Notes under the pieces: generated by a model
Database searches by the model: none
The model's input: the letters and a program-made list of their open reading frames with translations, nothing else
Told to the model about the DNA's origin: nothing
From: Bacteroidia bacterium
GTDB taxonomy: Bacteria; Bacteroidota; Bacteroidia; Flavobacteriales; Flavobacteriaceae
Assembly (NCBI GenBank): GCA_030431085.1
Contig: JAUIJW010000171.1
Coordinates: 1-5,333 of the forward strand
DNA: 5,333 nt
Direction of reading: 5' to 3'
Program-made: the position numbers and the translations under genes
In this document: in pieces, positions 1 to 5,333 of the stretch
Position numbering within the stretch: position 1 is the first letter of the stretch
How the letters are laid out: every line of letters begins with the position of its first letter

Positions 1-410
1 CTGAAAAGGATAAGGCTTTTTATGATGCAGAGATTCAAAAAATTTACGATGCCATTGGTTGGGATAAAGATAAGTTAGAGTACATTGAGGGCTATGAGCA
101 AAAACCTATCAAATGGGTAAGAGTACATAATCTTCCTGATTTTGTGTACTACAATCACTCACAACACGTCTCTGTGGCTGGAATAGCTTGTCAGAAATGC
201 CATGGCCCAGTAGAAACGATGGATGATATGTATCAATATTCACCATTAACAATGGGATGGTGTTTAGACTGCCACAAAGAAACCAACGTGAACTTAAAAG
301 GTAATGAATACTACGCTAAGATTCATGAAGAATTAGCGACCAAGTATGGAGTTGAAAAAGTGACAATAGCAGAATTAGGTGGTAAAGAATGTGGTAAGTG
401 TCACTACTAA
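1..410 (+). CDS. actA: ActA, multihaem cytochrome c subunit of alternative complex III (3' end only)
   Basis: This is the C-terminal 135 residues of a periplasmic multihaem cytochrome c. The reading frame is open from base 3 (first full codon) to the TAA at 408-410, and the true start lies left of the window. Three haem-binding CxxCH motifs are visible: CQKCH (189-203), CLDCH (261-275) and CGKCH (390-404), the last only one residue from the C-terminus. ActA proteins normally carry five haems, so two motifs should lie upstream. Extra histidines (for example in NHSQH just before the first visible motif) could be distal haem ligands, and the Met in PLTMGW is another candidate; this is inference. 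A GTG at 144 could be read as a start, but the frame continues upstream with ActA-like sequence, so it is an internal Val. In ACIII this subunit takes electrons from the Fe-S protein ActB and passes them towards the oxidase. Gene order with actB, actC and actD supports the call over other c3-type cytochromes. Confidence 0.93.
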   Translation, partial: EKDKAFYDAEIQKIYDAIGWDKDKLEYIEGYEQKPIKWVRVHNLPDFVYYNHSQHVSVAGIACQKCHGPVETMDDMYQYSPLTMGWCLDCHKETNVNLKGNEYYAKIHEELATKYGVEKVTIAELGGKECGKCHY

Positions 411-420
411 AATTAAAATG

Positions 421-441
421 ATGAATAGTAATACTATTCAT
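421..441. repeat. Perfect 10-base inverted repeat in the actA-actB gap
   Basis: The arm ATGAATAGTA (421-430) is followed by one base and then its exact reverse complement TACTATTCAT (432-441). As RNA it could form an 8-pair stem with a 5-base loop. It begins 10 bases after the actA stop and ends 28 bases before the actB start. The stem is AT-rich and is followed by an A-rich, not T-rich, stretch on the + strand, so it does not look like a normal intrinsic terminator. It could be an mRNA processing or stability element between the two genes, a protein-binding site, or chance. The symmetry is seen directly; any role is a guess. Confidence 0.6.
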
Positions 442-469
442 AACAATAAAGAAAAACAACGATAGAAAT

Positions 470-3400
470 ATGGCATCAAACAAGAAATACTGGAAAAGTG
501 TTGACGAACTAAACGAAAATAGTTCGATTGTTGAAAAGCTGAAACAGTCTGAGTTTGTTGAAGATTTACCAACAGATCAGTTTTTAGGAGATAAAGAAAC
601 TCTTGAAAGTAGTGATACTTCACGAAGAGATTTCTTGAAATATGTTGGGTTTTCAACGGCAGTCGCTTCTTTGGCGGCCTGTGAAGGTCCGGTAATTAAT
701 TCTATTCCATACGTAGTAAAACCTAATGAAGTAATTCCGGGTTTAGCAAATTATTATGCTACAACTATGGCTGATGGCTTTGATTTTGCTAACGTATTGG
801 TTAAGACTAGAGAAGGTCGCCCTATTAAAATAGAGCCAAATAAAGATTCAAAAAACGGAACAACCAATGCAAGAGTACAGGCTTCTGTATTAGGTTTGTA
901 TGATAATAACCGTTATAAAAGCCCTTTAAGTAAAGGTGAAGCTATAGATTGGAATACTTTAGATAAATCTATTGTTGAAAAATTAAATCAGCTCAAAGCG
1001 GCTGGTGAAAACATTACTTTTTTAACGGGTACTGTTGTAAGCCCGTCAACTTTAAAGTTGATCCAAGATTTTAAAACTCAATATGGTAATGTAGATCATG
1101 TATCGTATGATGCTATTTCAGAAAGTGCTGCGTTAAATGCTTTCGAAAAAATGTATGGTACTAGAGCCTTACCAGATTACGATTTAAGCAAAGCGGATGT
1201 GATCGTTTCTGTTGGAGCAGATTTCTTAGGAGATTGGCAAGGTGGTGGATTTGAAGTAGGTTACGCTAAAGGTAGAGTGCCAAAGAATGGTAAAATGTCG
1301 CGTCATATTCAGTTTGAATCTAACATGACCTTAACTGGAGGTAATGCAGATAAGAGAGTACAAGTAAAACCATCAGATCAAGCCTCGGCATTAATTAAGC
1401 TATATCAAGCCGTAGTTTTAGGAATTGCTACAAGAGAAGCTACTCCATTAAACAATGCTGTGCAAGCAGCAGCGGCACAAATAAAAAAGGCAGGAAAGAA
1501 TGCAGTAATTGTTACCGGGGTTCAGGATGTTAATGCACAATTGATTGCTTTGGCCATTAATAAAGCCATTCAAAGTGATGTTATTGATACGGTTAATGTA
1601 AAATATACACGTCAGGGAGACGATGCAAAAGTATCTCAATTAATAACAGCAATGAAGGCTGGAAAAGTTGGAGCTTTATTTACATATCAAACCAATCCGG
1701 TATATACCTTAGCGAATTCGAATGATTTTGTTGAAGGTTTAAAGAAAACAAAGTTATCTGTAGCTTTTGATACAGCACCTACAGAAACATCTGTATTGGC
1801 GCAATATGTAGCGGCTACTCCTCATTATTTAGAATCTTGGGGTGATGCGCAAATTCAAGCTGGACAATACAGTTTAATTCAGCCAACTATTAAGCCTTTA
1901 TTTGATACGCGTCAGTTTGAAGATAGCTTGTTAAAATGGTTAGGTAGTGATAAAAAATACTATGATGTTGTAAAAGAACATTGGTCAAGCAATATTTTAG
2001 GTGGAGCTTCATGGAATAAAGCATTACATGATGGTACTTGGAATACTGCTGTAGAATCAACCGATGAATCACCAACTGAAGAGGCTCAGCAAGGGTTTAA
2101 TATTGAAGCGGTTGGTAGTGCATTGTCTAAAATTAAAGGAGGCGAATTAGAGTTAACACTTTATAATAAGATAAGTTTAGGTGACGGTAAGCAAGCGAAT
2201 AATCCTTGGTTGCAAGAATTGCCAGACCCAATCACAAGAACTTCTTGGGATAATTATTTGGTAATGTCTAGAATTGATGCTGAGAAAATAGGCATTAAAA
2301 ACTGGATTGTTGATAATGGTGCCATGAATGGTGATATGGTGAATATAACCGCTAATGGAATAACCCTAAACAATGTGCCTGTATATATTCAACCAGGTCA
2401 GGCCGTAGGTTCTATGGCGTTGGCTTTAGGTTATGGTAGAACAGAAGGAGTTCAAAAAGAAATGATTGTAGGCCATAATGCTTATCCGTTAAACGGTAAA
2501 AGTTATTTTGAAAGTGCTACTATAGAAAAAGTAAGTGGTGTGCATAAGTTTGCTTGTGTGCAGTTGCACCACACCATAATGGGAAGAGAAGGCGAAATTA
2601 CTAAAGAAACTACTTTAGCAGATTTCGTATCTAAACCAAAAGAAGATTGGAATCAAGCTCCAGTATTCTCATTAGACCACCAAGAGGTAACCCAAGAAAA
2701 GGTTGATTTATGGGAAAAGTTCGATGATTCTTTAGGTACTAAATTTAATTTATCAATCGATTTAGCCACCTGTACTGGGTGTGCGGCTTGTGTGATTGCA
2801 TGTCATGCAGAAAATAACGTACCAGTAGTTGGTAAACATGAAATAAGAGTAAGTAGAGATATGCACTGGTTGCGTATCGATCGATATTATTCTTCTGAGA
2901 TGACTGAGGAAATTGGTAAGGAAGAAGGTATTTTCGGTACAGGAGAGTATTTCAATGCGCAAACTGTACCGTCTGATGATCCAGAGGTCTCATTCCAACC
3001 TGTGATGTGTCAACATTGTAACCACGCTCCTTGTGAGTCTGTTTGTCCGGTAGCAGCAACATCTCACGGTCGTCAAGGTCAAAATCAAATGGCTTATAAC
3101 CGTTGTATTGGTACACGTTATTGTGCAAATAACTGCCCATATAGAGTAAGACGTTTTAACTGGTTTAAGTATGCTAACAATAGCGAATTTAATTACCATA
3201 TGAATAACGATTTGGGTAGAATGGTATTAAATCCAGATGTTGTGGTAAGATCTCGTGGGGTGATGGAAAAATGCTCTATGTGTATTCAAATGACTCAAGC
3301 CACGATCTTAAAAGCGAAGAAAGAGGGTAGGCCAGTTAAAGATGGCGAATTCCAAACAGCATGTTCTAATGCCTGTGCAAGTGGCGCCATGGTATTTGGT

Positions 3401-3532
3401 GATATTAATGATAAAGATAGCGCTGTAAAGAAAATGTCTGAAGATGATAGAAGTTTCAAATTATTAGATTTTGTTGGAACAAAGCCTAATGTATTCTATC
3501 AATTAAAAGTTAAAAACAAAACAGAAGCTTAA
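470..3532 (+). CDS. actB: ActB, molybdopterin-like/Fe-S subunit of alternative complex III
   Basis: This 1020-residue protein is the electron-transfer core of ACIII, linking quinol oxidation at the membrane to the ActA haems; it acts on the periplasmic side. Residues 1-50 are a hydrophilic extension starting with a KYWKSVDEL motif. Residues 51-71 hold a Tat-type SRRDFLK motif, a hydrophobic stretch and a lipobox LAAC ending at Cys71. Residues of roughly 85-730 resemble a molybdopterin oxidoreductase, including NPWLQELPDP near 578-587, but Cys696 is the only cysteine between 72 and 767, so no N-terminal Fe-S site is present. An acidic, probably flexible stretch lies near 529-541. Residues 768-972 form a NrfC/PsrB-like ferredoxin domain with 15 cysteines. 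The length fits fused ActB proteins of Bacteroidota. ATG 470 is the first start after an in-frame TGA at 422, and no Shine-Dalgarno is visible. The gene ends in tandem stops (TAATAA). Family knowledge: ActB keeps the fold but lacks the Mo cofactor. Confidence 0.96.
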   Translation: MASNKKYWKSVDELNENSSIVEKLKQSEFVEDLPTDQFLGDKETLESSDTSRRDFLKYVGFSTAVASLAACEGPVINSIPYVVKPNEVIPGLANYYATTMADGFDFANVLVKTREGRPIKIEPNKDSKNGTTNARVQASVLGLYDNNRYKSPLSKGEAIDWNTLDKSIVEKLNQLKAAGENITFLTGTVVSPSTLKLIQDFKTQYGNVDHVSYDAISESAALNAFEKMYGTRALPDYDLSKADVIVSVGADFLGDWQGGGFEVGYAKGRVPKNGKMSRHIQFESNMTLTGGNADKRVQVKPSDQASALIKLYQAVVLGIATREATPLNNAVQAAAAQIKKAGKNAVIVTGVQDVNAQLIALAINKAIQSDVIDTVNVKYTRQGDDAKVSQLITAMKAGKVGALFTYQTNPVYTLANSNDFVEGLKKTKLSVAFDTAPTETSVLAQYVAATPHYLESWGDAQIQAGQYSLIQPTIKPLFDTRQFEDSLLKWLGSDKKYYDVVKEHWSSNILGGASWNKALHDGTWNTAVESTDESPTEEAQQGFNIEAVGSALSKIKGGELELTLYNKISLGDGKQANNPWLQELPDPITRTSWDNYLVMSRIDAEKIGIKNWIVDNGAMNGDMVNITANGITLNNVPVYIQPGQAVGSMALALGYGRTEGVQKEMIVGHNAYPLNGKSYFESATIEKVSGVHKFACVQLHHTIMGREGEITKETTLADFVSKPKEDWNQAPVFSLDHQEVTQEKVDLWEKFDDSLGTKFNLSIDLATCTGCAACVIACHAENNVPVVGKHEIRVSRDMHWLRIDRYYSSEMTEEIGKEEGIFGTGEYFNAQTVPSDDPEVSFQPVMCQHCNHAPCESVCPVAATSHGRQGQNQMAYNRCIGTRYCANNCPYRVRRFNWFKYANNSEFNYHMNNDLGRMVLNPDVVVRSRGVMEKCSMCIQMTQATILKAKKEGRPVKDGEFQTACSNACASGAMVFGDINDKDSAVKKMSEDDRSFKLLDFVGTKPNVFYQLKVKNKTEA
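620..682 (+). other. Twin-arginine signal with lipobox within ActB
   Basis: Codons 51-71 of actB encode SRRDFLK (Arg52-Arg53), a moderately hydrophobic stretch (residues 58-70) and the lipobox LAAC with Cys71 as the predicted lipidated residue. This suggests export of the folded Fe-S protein by the Tat system and cleavage by signal peptidase II, leaving ActB anchored by lipid at the periplasmic face. The residues after Cys71 (EGPV) do not resemble the acidic or Lys-rich export signals that send Bacteroidota lipoproteins to the cell surface, which fits retention with the inner-membrane complex. The motif is seen; processing is inferred. Confidence 0.8.
2771..3385 (+). other. ActB four-cluster Fe-S domain (three 4Fe-4S sites plus one 3Fe-4S site)
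   Basis: Residues 768-972 of ActB carry four cysteine groups: Cys768/771/774/778 (CTGCAACVIAC), Cys847/850/855/859 (CQHCNHAPC...CP), Cys879/885/889 (CIGTRYCANNCP) and Cys935/938/965/969. The third group has Thr882 where four-cluster ferredoxin subunits usually have Cys. That leaves 15 ligands, the number needed for three [4Fe-4S] and one [3Fe-4S] clusters. By the usual pairing in DMSO-reductase-type electron-transfer subunits, the 3-iron site would use Cys859, Cys879 and Cys885. Cluster pairing is inferred from the family, not seen. Confidence 0.88.
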
Positions 3533-3585
3533 TAAACAGCTCTGGTAAACGAATAAAGTAAAATAAATTAATATTTATATAGACT

Positions 3586-4974
3586 ATGGCTCATTACGAA
3601 GCACCGATTAGAGAACCATTAATCGTAGGAGATAAGAGTTATCACGACATTTCTAACGATATTGCTGCGCCCATAGAAGGAAAGGCCAACAAATGGTGGT
3701 GGGGAGTTTTTATACTATCTCTTATTGCCTTTTTATGGGGATTAGGTTCAATTGTTTATACCATAGGTACTGGTATTGGCGTTTGGGGTTTGAACAATAA
3801 AATTAACTGGGCTTGGGATATTACCAATTTTGTTTGGTGGGTAGGTATCGGTCATGCCGGAACCTTAATCTCAGCAGTATTATTACTGTTTCGCCAAAAA
3901 TGGAGAATGGGTATTAACCGTTCTGCAGAAGCCATGACAATATTTGCGGTTGTTCAAGCAGGACTATTCCCGCTAATTCATATGGGGCGTATCTGGAATG
4001 GTTATTGGGTAATGCCAATTCCTAACCAATTTGGCTCACTTTGGACAAACTTTAACTCACCATTATTATGGGATGTATTTGCAATCTCAACCTATTTATC
4101 AGTATCGTTAGTATTCTGGTATACTGGGTTGTTGCCAGATTTCGCTATGATTAGAGATAGAGCTACAAAGCCTTTCCAAAAGAAAATTTACAGCCTTGTT
4201 AGTTTTGGTTGGACTGGTAGAGCCAAAGATTGGCAGAGATTTGAAGAGGTATCTTTAGTGTTAGCTGGTTTAGCAACTCCTTTGGTATTATCTGTACATA
4301 CGATTGTATCTTTTGACTTTGCAACGTCTGTAATTCCAGGTTGGCACAGTACGGTATATCCTCCATATTTCGTTGCCGGAGCAGTATTTTCTGGATTCGC
4401 CATGGTACAAACTCTCTTGATTGTAATGCGTAAGGTTTCAAACCTTGAAGCCTATATTACTACGGTTCATATTGAAAACATGAACAAAGTTATTTTAGTA
4501 ACTGGAGGTATTGTAATGGTGGCATACTTATCTGAGTTTTTTGTAGGTTGGTATTCTGGTAGTTTATACGAAGATTTTGTATACCTATCTGTAGGTGCTG
4601 CTACAGGACCTTATTGGTGGGCATTTTGGGCTTTGATTCTATGTAATGGTGTATTCCCACAATTATTATGGTTTAAAAAATTAAGAACAAATTACACCGT
4701 ATCATTTATCATGTCTATCATTATAAATATAGGGATGTGGTTTGAGCGTTTTGATATTATTGTAATTAATTTAAGTAGAGGTCATTTACCATCGACTTGG
4801 ACACAGTTTGAACCTACATTTGTCGATATAGGTATTTTTGTAGGAACGATTGGATTCTTTTTTGTATTATTCTTGTTATATGCCAGAACATTCCCTGTAG
4901 TGGCTCAAGCCGAGGTAAAATCAATTCTGAAATCTTCTGGAGATAATTACAAAAGAGCAAGAGACAACAAATAA
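3586..4974 (+). CDS. actC: ActC, NrfD/PsrC-type quinol-binding membrane subunit of alternative complex III
   Basis: This 462-residue inner-membrane protein belongs to the NrfD/PsrC family and is thought to provide the quinol-binding site of ACIII next to the Fe-S clusters of ActB. About ten hydrophobic helices can be read, near residues 38-60, 81-102, 116-134, 159-183, 222-245, 259-283, 301-323, 342-365, 370-393 and 415-438, after a polar N-terminus of about 36 residues that begins MAHYEAPIREP. His90, His132 (in PLIHMGRIWNGYW) and Asp163 (in SPLLWDVFAIS) lie in or at the ends of helices and are candidate quinol or proton-pathway residues; this is inference from the family. The start is well fixed because an in-frame TAG at 3580-3582 lies just before ATG 3586. 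The gene follows actB by 53 bases and precedes actD by 29, so all are probably on one transcript. ActF, a paralogue with the same fold, is the main alternative, but the position directly after actB and before the DUF3341 gene identifies ActC. Confidence 0.95.
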   Translation: MAHYEAPIREPLIVGDKSYHDISNDIAAPIEGKANKWWWGVFILSLIAFLWGLGSIVYTIGTGIGVWGLNNKINWAWDITNFVWWVGIGHAGTLISAVLLLFRQKWRMGINRSAEAMTIFAVVQAGLFPLIHMGRIWNGYWVMPIPNQFGSLWTNFNSPLLWDVFAISTYLSVSLVFWYTGLLPDFAMIRDRATKPFQKKIYSLVSFGWTGRAKDWQRFEEVSLVLAGLATPLVLSVHTIVSFDFATSVIPGWHSTVYPPYFVAGAVFSGFAMVQTLLIVMRKVSNLEAYITTVHIENMNKVILVTGGIVMVAYLSEFFVGWYSGSLYEDFVYLSVGAATGPYWWAFWALILCNGVFPQLLWFKKLRTNYTVSFIMSIIINIGMWFERFDIIVINLSRGHLPSTWTQFEPTFVDIGIFVGTIGFFFVLFLLYARTFPVVAQAEVKSILKSSGDNYKRARDNK

Positions 4975-5003
4975 ATATACATATTTTATAAAGTTTAAAA
5001 GAT

Positions 5004-5333
5004 ATGAGTAATAAAGTAATTCAAGTAATGTATGACGACGACGACGTGTTGATGAAAGCGGTTAAAGAAACACGAGCGGCCAATCATCATATTGAAGAAG
5101 TATATACACCATTTCCGGTACATGGTCTTGATAAAGCAATGGGCTTAGAAGGCACAAGACTCGCGATTACTGCATTTTTATATGGAATAACCGGATTGGG
5201 TTTTGCGGTGTGGATGATGAATTATATGATGATTGATAACTGGCCTCAAAATATTGGTGGTAAACCAAGTTTTAGTTATGCGGAAAATATGCCTTCATTT
5301 GTTCCAATTATGTTTGAGTTAACCGTGTTTTTT
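5004..5333 (+). CDS. actD: ActD, DUF3341 membrane subunit of alternative complex III (5' part)
   Basis: The frame is open from ATG 5004 to the last base of the window, giving the first 110 residues of a DUF3341 protein; the stop lies beyond the right edge. The N-terminal soluble part (MSNKVIQVMYDDDDVLMKAV) leads to EEVYTPFPVHGLDKAMGL (residues 31-48), a PFPVHGLD signature that I associate with ActD. The first membrane helix spans about 53-76. A loop follows containing NWPQNIGGKPSFSYAENMPSF (residues 79-99 overall), and a second helix starts near 100. Full-length family members are roughly 170-190 residues, so about 60-65% is present. ActD is a membrane subunit of ACIII that packs near ActC; it has no known cofactor and its exact role is unsettled. 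An in-frame TAA at 4989-4991 with no start between supports ATG 5004. The leader is AT-rich with no Shine-Dalgarno. Confidence 0.93.
   Translation, partial: MSNKVIQVMYDDDDVLMKAVKETRAANHHIEEVYTPFPVHGLDKAMGLEGTRLAITAFLYGITGLGFAVWMMNYMMIDNWPQNIGGKPSFSYAENMPSFVPIMFELTVFF

Noticed and set aside
144..410. A short independent cytochrome gene starting at GTG 144
   Set aside because: The frame stays open to base 3 and the upstream residues continue as ActA-like sequence, so GTG 144 is an internal Val codon of a truncated actA.
421..441. Intrinsic terminator after actA
   Set aside because: The stem has few G-C pairs and is followed by an A-rich stretch on the + strand; the tight collinear gene set also argues for read-through.
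438..656. Minus-strand open frame across the start of actB
   Set aside because: It lies opposite the actB leader and signal region, shows no recognisable motif, and the + strand frame is a clear family member.
2876..2885. Short palindrome ATCGATCGAT
   Set aside because: It is inside the actB coding frame (encoding Ile-Asp-Arg) and is short enough to arise by chance from codon use.
2762..3199. Several overlapping minus-strand open frames opposite the ActB Fe-S domain
   Set aside because: They are shadows of a strongly conserved cysteine-rich coding region and their translations have no coherent domain or signal.
3533..3585. Promoter in the actB-actC gap
   Set aside because: The gap is AT-rich with TA-rich words, but no convincing TAnnTTTG element with an upstream TTG box typical of Bacteroidota was found, so AT-richness alone is not enough.
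4188..4441. Two minus-strand open frames opposite the middle of actC
   Set aside because: They overlap each other in different frames and lie within the membrane-helix region of actC, with no features of their own.

Overview
The window carries the first part of an alternative complex III (ACIII, act) operon from an AT-rich member of the Bacteroidota, most likely a flavobacterium. That placement rests on three things: the actA-actB-actC-actD gene order, protein sequences that look like flavobacterial Act subunits, and AT-rich leaders without Shine-Dalgarno motifs. The species cannot be named from this stretch.

Layout, all on the + strand. Positions 1-410 are the 3' end of actA, a multihaem c-type cytochrome with three CxxCH motifs visible. 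A 59-base gap (411-469) holds a perfect 10-base inverted repeat. Positions 470-3532 are actB, a large periplasmic protein with a molybdopterin-oxidoreductase-like domain followed by a four-cluster Fe-S domain. It has an unusually long N-terminal extension before a twin-arginine/lipobox signal. After a 53-base gap, 3586-4974 is actC, an NrfD/PsrC-type membrane protein with about ten helices. After a 29-base gap, actD (DUF3341 family) starts at 5004 and runs off the right edge. No gap is longer than 59 bases, and no promoter, strong terminator, RNA gene, mobile element or CRISPR array is seen.

How the genes work together: in characterised ACIII complexes, ActC (and ActF, expected downstream) sits in the inner membrane and handles menaquinol. 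Electrons pass through the Fe-S clusters of ActB to the haems of ActA and the mono-haem ActE, and then to a terminal oxidase. The complex replaces the cytochrome bc1 complex. ActD is a small membrane subunit of the same complex. By known gene order, actE, actF and often cytochrome oxidase genes should follow to the right, with the rest of actA to the left.

This is a known respiratory system rather than a new one. The features most worth a second look are the 15-cysteine Fe-S pattern of ActB, with one ligand replaced by Thr; the approximately 50-residue extension before its Tat motif; the loss of cysteine ligands in its molybdopterin-like domain; and the intra-operon inverted repeat.
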